A stretch of DNA of 5,532 nt, taken from positions 1-5,532 of the forward strand of contig JAPJRA010000298.1 of NCBI GenBank assembly GCA_030824835.1, written 5' to 3'. Position numbers and translations under genes: made by a program. Source of the stretch: Geminicoccaceae bacterium (GTDB lineage Bacteria > Pseudomonadota > Alphaproteobacteria > Geminicoccales > Geminicoccaceae). Shown here one piece after another: positions 1-5,161 of this stretch. Below the pieces are notes generated by a model that was given only the letters and a program-made list of their open reading frames with translations, ran no database searches and was not told where the DNA came from. Position 1 is the first letter of the stretch. Each line of letters starts with the position of its first letter.

Positions 1-1526
1 GCACATTGTTCCGTGGGGTCCATCTCCTCGAGCTGCACGATGGTGGCAGCATGACGCCGCCGAGCGACGTTCTCGTCGATGGCGACCGTATCGTCGCCGT
101 CGGCGCCCGAGGCGGGGTTGCGGCCGACCCGGCGGCGCACGTCGTCGACGGGCACGGCAAGCTGTTGATGTCGGGGCTGATCAACGCTCATTTCCACTCG
201 TCGGTTAACCACATGAAGGGCAGGCTCGACAGCCTGCCGCTTGAGATCTTCATGCTGTACGAGTCGCCGGCGCTCGAAGCGCTGCGGCCGACGCCACGCG
301 AGGCCTATGTCCGCACCCAACTCGCCTGCGCGGAGATGCTCAGATCCGGCGTGACGGCGGTGCAGGACGACGCCTTCTTCGTGCCGCATCCGACACCGGA
401 CATCATCGATGCCGTCATGCAGGCCTACGCCGACTGCGGCATGCGTGCGACCCTGGCACTGGACGAGCCCAATGTCGCGGAGCTGGACAAGCTGCCGTTC
501 CTGGCCGAGCTGCTGCCGACGGAGATGCGGGCGCAGCTCGCGGCGCCGCGACCATTCGGGGCGCCGGACCTGCTGGACGCCTATCGCCATCTGATCGGGC
601 GCTGGCACGGCGCCGAGCAGGGCCGTCTGCGCGCGGCCGTCTCGTGCTCGGCGCCGCAGCGTGTATCGATCGACTATTTCCATGCGCTCGACGAGTTGAG
701 CCGGTCGCATGACCTGCCCTTCTACGCGCATATGCTCGAGACCAAGCTGCAGCGCGTGCTCGGCGACGAGCGCTTCGGCGGCCGCTCGCTGGTCCGCTAC
801 GTGGCGGAGCAGGGGCTGCTCTCCGCGCGGATGAACATCATCCATGCGATCTGGGTCGACGACGACGATCTCGACCTGATCGCCGCCGCCGGCGCGGTGA
901 TTGCACACAATCCGATCAGCAATCTGCGCCTTGGCAGCGGCGTGATGCCGTTTCGGCGCATTCGCGACCGTGGAATCCCGATCTGCCTCGGCACGGATGA
1001 GGCGATTGCGGACGATGCGGTCAATATGTGGGCGGTGGCCAAGATGGCCGGCCTGATCCACAACATCACCACCCCGAACTATGAACGCTGGCCGCGCGCG
1101 CACGAGATACTGGACTGCCTGCTGCGCGGCGGGGCCCGGGCCATGCATTGCCCGGACGAACTCGGCGCAATCGAGCCCGGCCGCATGGCCGACCTGACGC
1201 TGATCGACCTCGACACGCTGGCGTTCACGCCGCTCAACGGGCTGCACCGACAGCTGGTCTATTGCGAGAATGGCGGCTCCGTCGTGGCGACCATGGTGGC
1301 CGGCCGCATGGTCTTCACCGACGGTTGCCTCACCACCGTCGACGAGACGGCGCTGCGGGCGGAAGCCAGGGAGCTGTTCGCGCGGCGCCGCCACAGCCTC
1401 GAGCAAGCCGCGGGCAGTGCCGAGCGCTGGCTGCCCTACTACCGCGCCATGTACGCCAAGGCCGCCGGCCGCGAGGTTGGCATGAACCGCTGGGTCGGCA
1501 GCGCCGCACTCGTAAATCGGGATTGA
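1..1526 (+). CDS. ATZ/TRZ-like amidohydrolase (deaminase/chlorohydrolase type), 5' end outside the window
   Basis: This is a metal-dependent hydrolase of the amidohydrolase superfamily, close to the atrazine chlorohydrolase / guanine and S-adenosylhomocysteine deaminase branch, and is expected to be cytoplasmic. Counting residues from the TTG at 6, the barrel shows HxH (H62, H64) in NAHFHSS, then H242 with E245 (HMLE, the HxxE proton relay of this branch), H280 in HAIWVDD, HNP at 301-303, and D331 in LGTDEA: a complete mononuclear-metal set. The C-terminal part (LGAIEPGRMADLTLIDLD) is the usual return to the beta-sandwich domain. The family usually runs 440-500 residues, so about 506 visible residues is essentially full length. 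The frame is open to the left edge and the TTG sits mid-strand (FRGVHLLEL), so the true start is probably just upstream. It is followed after 4 bases by the PuuE-like gene. Family assignment is firm; the substrate cannot be told, though a ureide, purine or triazine-like amine or amide is likely. Confidence 0.9.
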   Translation, partial: TLFRGVHLLELHDGGSMTPPSDVLVDGDRIVAVGARGGVAADPAAHVVDGHGKLLMSGLINAHFHSSVNHMKGRLDSLPLEIFMLYESPALEALRPTPREAYVRTQLACAEMLRSGVTAVQDDAFFVPHPTPDIIDAVMQAYADCGMRATLALDEPNVAELDKLPFLAELLPTEMRAQLAAPRPFGAPDLLDAYRHLIGRWHGAEQGRLRAAVSCSAPQRVSIDYFHALDELSRSHDLPFYAHMLETKLQRVLGDERFGGRSLVRYVAEQGLLSARMNIIHAIWVDDDDLDLIAAAGAVIAHNPISNLRLGSGVMPFRRIRDRGIPICLGTDEAIADDAVNMWAVAKMAGLIHNITTPNYERWPRAHEILDCLLRGGARAMHCPDELGAIEPGRMADLTLIDLDTLAFTPLNGLHRQLVYCENGGSVVATMVAGRMVFTDGCLTTVDETALRAEARELFARRRHSLEQAAGSAERWLPYYRAMYAKAAGREVGMNRWVGSAALVNRD

Positions 1527-1530
1527 AGCA

Positions 1531-2412
1531 ATGCTTCCCACACATGGCCGCTATGGCTACTCGCCCATACACGATAGAGAGAAATACACGTGGCCGAACG
1601 GCAAGAGACTGGCCGTCTATTTTGCCGTTGGCATTGAGGAGTATATCTTCGGCGAGGGACTCACCGAAGATATCCTGCCCGGCGCCTCGCAGCCGGATCT
1701 GGTCAATACCTCCTGGCGTGACTATGGCAATCGCGTGGGCTGCTTTCGATTGTTCGACCGCTTGGCGGCGATGGGAATAGCCCCGGCGGTTCTGCTCAAC
1801 ACGGCCGTCTATGATCATGCACCGGCCGTCATCGCGGCAGCCCGCGCCATCGGGGCCGAACTCGTGGCGCATGGGGTGACCAACTCGCATTCCTTGGCAT
1901 CCATGAATCCTCAGGAAGAGGCCGCCTACATCCGATCGGTGGCTGAGCGTATCGCAATCGAGGAAGGTCACCGGCCCATGGGCTGGTCCAGCCCCTGGCT
2001 GGCGCACACGCCGTCCACCCTCGATCTGCTGGCGGCCGAAGGCTTCGGCTACATCGCCGATTTCCGGCTGGACGATCAGCCCGTGTGGCTGGCTACTCGG
2101 ACGGGCAAGCTGCTGGCCGTGCCTTATGCCTTGGAGCTGAACGACAGCTCGACCGTCATCGGGCGTCAGGCGAGCGCGCGGGAATTCGCGGAGATGATCA
2201 TCGACGAGTTCGACGAGATGCTCCTGTCGGCACGGCACGAACCGCTGGTGATGAGCGTCGTGCTGCACTCGTTCATTTCGGGGCAGCCTTTTCGCCTGCG
2301 GGCGTTGACCCGTGCCCTCGAGCACATCGCGGCGCGTCGCGACGACATCTGGATCACCCGGCCCGGGGACATCGCAACGTGGATCGGCCGAGCGCCGGGT
2401 CTTGCCGCCTGA
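1531..2412 (+). CDS. PuuE-like polysaccharide deacetylase family protein (allantoinase-like)
   Basis: This 293-residue protein of the NodB-homology fold belongs with the PuuE group, whose characterised member is a cofactor-independent allantoinase. Visible landmarks are WPNGKRLAVYFAVGIEEY (residues 21-38), where EE replaces the metal-binding Asp pair of true polysaccharide deacetylases; SWRDYGNRVGCFRL (61-74), matching the YGxRxGxxR element of PuuE; ELVAHGVTNSHS (110-121) in the motif-2 position; GWSSPW (motif 3); and VLHSFISGQPFRLRAL near the end, the terminal catalytic-His element. No signal peptide or membrane segment is present, so it should be cytoplasmic. The ATG lies 4 bases after the amidohydrolase stop without a strong Shine-Dalgarno, which suggests translational coupling. 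The likely reaction is hydrolytic opening or deformylation of a cyclic or acyl amide such as allantoin. Allantoinase itself is not proven; sister proteins of unknown substrate share these motifs. Confidence 0.85.
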   Translation: MLPTHGRYGYSPIHDREKYTWPNGKRLAVYFAVGIEEYIFGEGLTEDILPGASQPDLVNTSWRDYGNRVGCFRLFDRLAAMGIAPAVLLNTAVYDHAPAVIAAARAIGAELVAHGVTNSHSLASMNPQEEAAYIRSVAERIAIEEGHRPMGWSSPWLAHTPSTLDLLAAEGFGYIADFRLDDQPVWLATRTGKLLAVPYALELNDSSTVIGRQASAREFAEMIIDEFDEMLLSARHEPLVMSVVLHSFISGQPFRLRALTRALEHIAARRDDIWITRPGDIATWIGRAPGLAA

Positions 2413-2463
2413 GGGGGCGCAGCCGCTTCGTTTCGGGAGAGTCGCGGGCCTGATGCCGGTATC

Positions 2464-2487
2464 GTTGCCGGAGTCCGCCCCGGAAAC
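2464..2487. repeat. Imperfect inverted repeat, possible terminator stem
   Basis: GTTGCCGG (2464-2471) faces CCGGAAAC (2480-2487) with one mismatch and an 8-base loop. It follows the PuuE-like gene by about 50 bases. There is no T-run on either side, so a role as an intrinsic terminator is only possible. Confidence 0.3.
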
Positions 2488-2534
2488 GGCTCGTGCTCTG
2501 TCGACGACCCCGACCGCGATAGCTGCTGCCCGGT

Positions 2535-2569
2535 GCCGAGCGGCGGCGGCCACGCGCCATCCGCTCGGC
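2535..2569. terminator. Possible bidirectional terminator hairpin between converging genes
   Basis: GCCGAGCGG (2535-2543) and CCGCTCGGC (2561-2569) form a perfect 9-bp stem, extendable by two G-U pairs in RNA, with a 17-base loop. It starts about 9 bases beyond the stop of the minus-strand HIUase-like gene and lies between two converging transcription units. No T-tract follows, so this is either a GC-rich terminator of the kind lacking a clear U-run or merely a repeat. Confidence 0.35.
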
Positions 2570-2578
2570 GTGCGGCCG

Positions 2579-3040
2579 TCAGCCCGGCAGTACCGAGCAG
2601 GTCTGCGTCCACGGCGTGCATTGTAGAGGTATGTGATGTGGCATGGTCGGATCAGTTACCTCGAACTCCAGCGTGATACGACGAAAGAACTTTGCCGGCA
2701 ACGAGCTGTCAACGGACCGGAAGTATTCGGACAGATCGAAGGTCATGCGGTATCGACCGGCGACCAATTCTTGTCCTGAAATCAACGGCCCTGTCTCCGG
2801 ACGTCCATTTGGGCCCGTCAGCACGGTCTTGAGCAGCTTTTCCTCATCGCCGAGCCCGAAATAAAGCTCTGCCTTGACCTTGTCCGCCGGCCTGCCCGAG
2901 TAGAGGTCGAGGACGTGGATGGTGATTCGGCCGCCAGGAGCTTCCTCGGCTTTGGCCGCGTGGCTGGTCATCGCCGCCGCGATGCCTGCGGCAGCTACGG
3001 TTGTGAGAGCATCACGGCGCGTCTGCATTTCGTCGGACAT
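2579..3040 (-). CDS. Tat-exported transthyretin-like / HIU hydrolase paralogue lacking the YRGS tail
   Basis: This 153-residue protein belongs to the transthyretin-like family, whose bacterial members (UraH/PucM/HiuH) hydrolyse 5-hydroxyisourate to OHCU. A twin-arginine signal (TRRDALTT, then an Ala-rich stretch, probable cut after AKA-31) precedes the domain. Family landmarks are ITIHVLDLYSGRPA with H42, NGR with R80, the GRYRMTFDLSEYF strand, and HHIPL with H136. These correspond to the catalytic His, Arg and His. The C-terminal tetrapeptide YRGS, the hallmark of active HIUases, is absent: the protein ends TPWTQTCSVLPG, with two cysteines (C141, C148) not seen in the neighbour. It may have altered or lost HIUase activity. 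The ATG at 3040 is chosen because AGAGGA (3049-3054) lies 8 bases upstream and it places the RR motif correctly; a GTG at 3076 in the same frame would give 12 extra residues. It begins 25 bases after the stop of the upstream paralogue, so the two form an operon. Confidence 0.85.
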   Translation of the reverse strand: MSDEMQTRRDALTTVAAAGIAAAMTSHAAKAEEAPGGRITIHVLDLYSGRPADKVKAELYFGLGDEEKLLKTVLTGPNGRPETGPLISGQELVAGRYRMTFDLSEYFRSVDSSLPAKFFRRITLEFEVTDPTMPHHIPLQCTPWTQTCSVLPG

Positions 3041-3048
3041 GTTATCAA

Positions 3049-3054
3049 TCCTCT
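3049..3054 (-). promoter_or_regulatory. Ribosome binding site deciding the start of the downstream HIUase paralogue
   Basis: AGAGGA on the minus strand sits 8 bases before the ATG at 3040. No comparable site precedes the in-frame GTG at 3076, so the ATG is preferred. Confidence 0.65.
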
Positions 3055-3065
3055 CGGTCACCGAG

Positions 3066-3518
3066 TCAGCTGCCACGATAGCTCATGAAGCTCCAGGGCG
3101 AGAAATAAAGCGGGACATGGTAAGATTGCGTCGCATCGAAGATGGCGATGCGTACCGGCACAGTATCCAAATAGGCCGGATTGCTTAGACTGACTCCAGT
3201 TCTATGGTAATATTCTTGAACGTAGAACAGCAGCTCATATCGCCCGACGGCCATTGTCTCTGCCGTGAGCAGCCTTTCCGTCACCCGACCATTGTCGTCG
3301 GCATGCAGTGTCTTGATGAGCTTCCAGCTATCGCCTTCCTGCCTCGAGAAGTCGATCCGGATGCCGGCGGCTTGCTTGCCAAGATAGGTGTCTAGCGCAT
3401 GGGTGCTCAACTTGGCCGGCGGCGATTGCTGGGCGGAAGCGCTATTGGCGGCGAGTACGCCGACACCCGCAAACGCGCTCGTCTTCAGCAGATCGCGTCG
3501 ATTGCGCTCCTGAAGCAT
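3066..3518 (-). CDS. uraH: Tat-exported 5-hydroxyisourate hydrolase (transthyretin-like)
   Basis: This 150-residue protein is expected to hydrolyse 5-hydroxyisourate, the uricase product, to OHCU. A textbook twin-arginine signal comes first (NRRDLLKTSAFAGVGVL, probable cut after ASA-29). The mature domain then shows LSTHALDTYLGKQAAG with H40, DDNGRV with R78, GRYELLFYVQEYY, and SYHVPLYFSPWSFMSYRGS at the end with H134 and the diagnostic Y147-R-G-S. All expected catalytic positions are present, so activity is likely. The Tat signal predicts export to the periplasm as a folded protein (the family is a homotetramer), whereas most HIUases are cytoplasmic or peroxisomal; a few enterobacterial ones are periplasmic. 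The ATG at 3518 is chosen from AAGGA at 3526-3530, 7 bases upstream; the open frame runs further upstream to 3773 but that part is uncharacteristic sequence. It is the first gene of the minus-strand pair. Confidence 0.9.
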   Translation of the reverse strand: MLQERNRRDLLKTSAFAGVGVLAANSASAQQSPPAKLSTHALDTYLGKQAAGIRIDFSRQEGDSWKLIKTLHADDNGRVTERLLTAETMAVGRYELLFYVQEYYHRTGVSLSNPAYLDTVPVRIAIFDATQSYHVPLYFSPWSFMSYRGS

Positions 3519-3525
3519 GTTCGGT

Positions 3526-3530
3526 TCCTT
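3526..3530 (-). promoter_or_regulatory. Ribosome binding site deciding the uraH start
   Basis: AAGGA, preceded by an A-run on the minus strand, lies 7 bases before the ATG at 3518. It fixes the start immediately before the twin-arginine signal peptide. Confidence 0.7.
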
Positions 3531-3549
3531 TTTTGTCCTGAACGAGATG

Positions 3550-3559
3550 TTGTCGACAA
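3550..3559. promoter_or_regulatory. Palindromic operator TTGTCGACAA (GntR/FadR type) before the HIUase operon
   Basis: TTGTCGACAA is a perfect 10-bp palindrome that fits the TNGT-NN-ACNA pattern bound by GntR-family regulators of the FadR/FCD type. It lies 32 bases upstream of the uraH ATG and just downstream of the start predicted from the sigma-54-like promoter, where a bound repressor would block transcription. Two close relatives lie at 3784 and 3806. The regulator gene is not in the window. Confidence 0.5.
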
Positions 3560-3574
3560 TCAGAATCCTTCTTG

Positions 3575-3591
3575 AGCACATTTCATGCCAA
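3575..3591 (-). promoter_or_regulatory. Candidate sigma-54 (RpoN) promoter for the HIUase operon
   Basis: On the minus strand the sequence reads TTGGCATGAAATGTGCT. It keeps the invariant GG and GC doublets of the -24/-12 elements with exactly 10 bases between them, and matches TGGCACG-N4-TTGC apart from C to T and T to G. Transcription would begin near 3565, leaving a leader of about 46 bases to the ATG at 3518. Sigma-54 control would fit nitrogen scavenging from a purine or ureide. The activator site is not identified. Confidence 0.5.
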
Positions 3592-3783
3592 TTATGTCGA
3601 AAATAGGGAGCGGCATTGCTCGCGAACGCGCCAATGGCATAACCTGCTGTTCCAACGGGATAAGATTTCTGCTGAGGATGGCGAGTGGTACTGCGCCTCT
3701 CGATCCATGGTGGGCCTGTCTTGCCCGAGCCGGCCGCGGGAGATGCCGCTGCTGCACATGGCGTAGGCATCATGCCTAATTTT

Positions 3784-3793
3784 ATGTCTACAA
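3784..3793. promoter_or_regulatory. Operator-like repeat ATGTCTACAA, distal copy
   Basis: ATGTCTACAA differs by one base from the copy at 3806 and by two from the palindrome at 3550. It overlaps a possible -10 hexamer TACAAT (3789-3794) reading right, which has no clear -35 partner. Centre-to-centre distance to the next copy is 22 bp, about two helical turns, so two dimers could bind on the same DNA face. Confidence 0.45.
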
Positions 3794-3805
3794 TTTACTT
3801 CTTGC

Positions 3806-3815
3806 ATGTCGACAA
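3806..3815. promoter_or_regulatory. Operator-like repeat ATGTCGACAA, proximal copy
   Basis: ATGTCGACAA matches the 3550 palindrome at nine of ten bases. It lies in the 16-bp spacer of an alternative right-reading promoter (TTGCAT at 3802, TATGTT at 3824), or in the leader if the TACAAT at 3789 is the true -10. In either case a bound regulator would control the genes to the right. Confidence 0.45.
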
Positions 3816-3835
3816 AATTGGCGTATGTTTTCAAC

Positions 3836-3842
3836 GAGGAGG
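3836..3842 (+). promoter_or_regulatory. Strong Shine-Dalgarno before the racemase-like ORF
   Basis: GAGGAGG, followed by T, is a near-perfect anti-16S match 5 bases before the GTG at 3848. It is the strongest ribosome site in the window, although it precedes an ORF of only 42 codons, which argues that a real gene once started here. Confidence 0.6.
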
Positions 3843-3847
3843 TACTC

Positions 3848-3976
3848 GTGAAACTCCTTGTTGTCGGCTCGAATAACCGTTCAGCCGAAGCTCGGCGTTC
3901 TGTTGCCGAGACAAGTCGAATCATCTCGCCCAGGGCCGAGAACGGCCGTTGCTGCAAGGTTACGCCAACCCTTTGA
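3848..3976 (+). pseudogene. Possible relic N-terminus of an Asp/Glu/hydantoin (allantoin) racemase
   Basis: Starting at GTG with an excellent ribosome site, the frame reads MKLLVVGSNNRSAEARR, then SVAETSRIISPRAE, and stops after 42 residues. This resembles the opening of HyuE/Asp-Glu racemase family proteins, which begin with a basic residue, a hydrophobic strand, an N-P-N/N-T loop, an amphipathic helix and a -SPGTE- turn. Full members are about 220-250 residues long, so this would be a severe truncation. The catalytic cysteines of the family are not reached. A second frame near 4051-4098 (ATMAALAQSTSSRPRG) loosely recalls the C-terminal helix and TS element of such racemases, which would suggest a large internal deletion; that part is speculative. 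Alternatives are a leader peptide or a chance ORF. Resemblance is by eye only. Confidence 0.4.
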
Positions 3977-3983
3977 CGTCTGC

Positions 3984-4018
3984 TTGACTTTCAATCAGGC
4001 AGCCTCTGCTGATATATC
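3984..4018 (+). promoter_or_regulatory. Weak possible promoter ahead of dctP
   Basis: TTGACT (3984-3989) is a good -35 hexamer, and a second TTGAC lies 11 bases upstream at 3973-3977. The only AT-rich partner is GATATATC (4011-4018), giving a spacing of 20 bases or more, longer than ideal. dctP could instead be read from the operator-controlled promoter near 3789-3829. Confidence 0.25.
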
Positions 4019-4089
4019 GATGCAACCCGCGTCCCGCTGTTGCCGCGCCACAATGGCAGCCCTGGCCCAATCAACGTCATCCCGTCCTC

Positions 4090-4095
4090 GAGGAA
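4090..4095 (+). promoter_or_regulatory. Ribosome binding site deciding the dctP start
   Basis: GAGGAA lies 8 bases before the ATG at 4104. It fixes the start immediately before a clear signal peptide and excludes the open frame upstream to 3858. Confidence 0.65.
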
Positions 4096-4103
4096 CGCGT
4101 CAG

Positions 4104-5141
4104 ATGCCCCGTACCCTTCGCTCGCTCGCGGCCGCCGCTGCCGCGCTCTGTCTCGCCCAACCGGCCTTGGCCACCGACGTGCGCTGGCTCACCCAGACGC
4201 AACAGCAGAACGCCCAGTTCCCGGTGGAAGGCGCGGCGATCGAGGCGGCAACGGCCGCCGGCTTTGCCGTCAACCGCAACGAGTTTCAGGTCCTCGGCCT
4301 GAACCTCGCGGACGCGCTGCGCATGGCGAGCACCGGCACCTTCCAGATCGTCACCGCCCAGGTCGGCAGCGCGGCCAAGGACGATCCGTTCCTCGAGGGC
4401 ATCGACCTGATAGGCGTCTCGACGGACATGGCCGAGCTCAAGACCGCGGTCGACGCCTATCGCGATGCCTTCAACGCCCGGCTGGCGCAGCGCTTCGGCG
4501 TCAAGGCGCTGGCGATTTGGCCCTTCGGCCCGCAGGTGTTCTTCTGCAAGAACGATGTCTCCGGCCTCGACAGCCTCAAGGGGCTGAAGGTGCGCTCGTT
4601 CACCGCCTCCATGTCCGAGATGCTGGCCGAGCTCGGCGCCACGCCGGTCACGCTCAGCTTCCCGGAGGTTTATCCGGCCTTGCAGCGGGGCGTCGCCTCC
4701 TGTGGTGTGACCTCGCCCACCTCGGCCAATACCGGCAAGTGGCCGGAAGTCACCAGTCACGTCTATCCGCTGGCGGTCTCCGGCTCGGTCCAGGCCCATC
4801 TCGTCAATCTCGACTGGTTCAATGGTCTGTCGGCGGAGGAGCAGGCGGCGCTGACCAAGGTCATGTCCGACATGGAAGCCCGGCTCTGGGAGCTCGCCAC
4901 CACGACGAACGACACCGCGCTCGCCTGCACCACCGGCGGCGACTGTCCCGCGGGCGGTCTCTATACCGCCTATGACCTGACGCTGGTCCCCGTCGGCGAG
5001 GCCGACAAGATGCGCGTGACCGACATCGCCAGGACTAAGATCCTGCCGGAATGGGCCGGGCGCTGCGCCACGACCTTCCCGGACTGCGTCAAGGTCTGGA
5101 ACGAGACGATCGGGGCCGCCCGCGGCCTGACCATCGAATGA
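4104..5141 (+). CDS. dctP: TRAP transporter solute-binding protein (DctP family)
   Basis: This is the periplasmic substrate-capture subunit of a TRAP transporter, 345 residues long, a normal length for the family. A Sec signal peptide (basic start, Ala/Leu core, probable cut after ALA-22) is followed by a typical DctP fold. Diagnostic elements are FFCKNDVSGLDSLKGLKVRSF, where R164 is the conserved arginine that salt-bridges the ligand carboxylate, and LSFPEVYPALQRGVASCG, the FxExYxALxxGxxDG-type helix. The ligand is therefore probably a carboxylate. The mature protein has six cysteines (C148, C200, C275, C281, C321, C328), falling into two close pairs plus one distant pair, which suggests disulfides in the periplasm. 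The ligand is not identifiable by eye; given the neighbours, a ureide or purine-derived acid is possible. dctQ follows with a 4-base overlap or a short gap, depending on its start. Confidence 0.92.
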   Translation: MPRTLRSLAAAAAALCLAQPALATDVRWLTQTQQQNAQFPVEGAAIEAATAAGFAVNRNEFQVLGLNLADALRMASTGTFQIVTAQVGSAAKDDPFLEGIDLIGVSTDMAELKTAVDAYRDAFNARLAQRFGVKALAIWPFGPQVFFCKNDVSGLDSLKGLKVRSFTASMSEMLAELGATPVTLSFPEVYPALQRGVASCGVTSPTSANTGKWPEVTSHVYPLAVSGSVQAHLVNLDWFNGLSAEEQAALTKVMSDMEARLWELATTTNDTALACTTGGDCPAGGLYTAYDLTLVPVGEADKMRVTDIARTKILPEWAGRCATTFPDCVKVWNETIGAARGLTIE

Positions 5142-5161
5142 GCCTGAGTGGGGGAATGACC

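Larger units (their letters stand above)
2413..2578. other. Convergent intergenic gap
   Basis: This gap of about 166 bases lies between the PuuE-like gene (plus) and the HIUase-like gene (minus). It is GC-rich and contains no convincing gene on either strand. The only visible structure is two inverted repeats, listed separately, which could end transcription from the two converging operons. Confidence 0.6.
3519..4103. other. Divergent regulatory region between the HIUase pair and the TRAP genes
   Basis: This interval of about 585 bases is visibly AT-richer than its flanks; positions 3541-3600, for example, are 40% GC. It contains, from left to right: the uraH ribosome site, one palindromic operator, a sigma-54-like promoter facing left, about 190 bases with no recognisable signal, a pair of operator-like repeats facing right, a strong ribosome binding site, the short racemase-like ORF, and a further 127 bases before dctP. 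The open frames crossing 3592-3957 (minus) and 3858-4103 (plus) look like chance frames rather than genes. Confidence 0.6.

Noticed and set aside
2499..2508. Fourth operator-like site (CTGTCGACGA) in the convergent gap
   Set aside because: Two mismatches in the outer positions, common GTCGAC core in GC-rich DNA, and no promoter to control there.
1330..2553. Long minus-strand open frame of about 407 codons opposite the amidohydrolase end and PuuE-like gene
   Set aside because: It runs antisense to two well-supported genes, has low-complexity Arg/Ala/Gly-rich composition and shows no family motif; it is a GC-rich antisense shadow.
3680..3697. Dyad-like GGCGAGTGGTACTGCGCC as an NtrC-type enhancer site
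   Set aside because: The arms pair only with a bulge and do not match the NtrC consensus; the position upstream of the sigma-54 candidate is suitable, but the sequence support is too weak.
3519..3773. N-terminal extension of uraH to 3773
   Set aside because: The extension has no family similarity, would bury the twin-arginine signal internally, and the ATG at 3518 has a good ribosome site.
3818..3835. Second sigma-54-like promoter reading right (TTGGCGTATGTTTTCA)
   Set aside because: The -24 half is good, but the invariant GC of the -12 element is CA here, so it fails the essential requirement.
3858..4103. N-terminal extension of dctP to 3858
   Set aside because: The extension precedes a clear Sec signal peptide and ribosome site at 4104 and has no transporter-like sequence.
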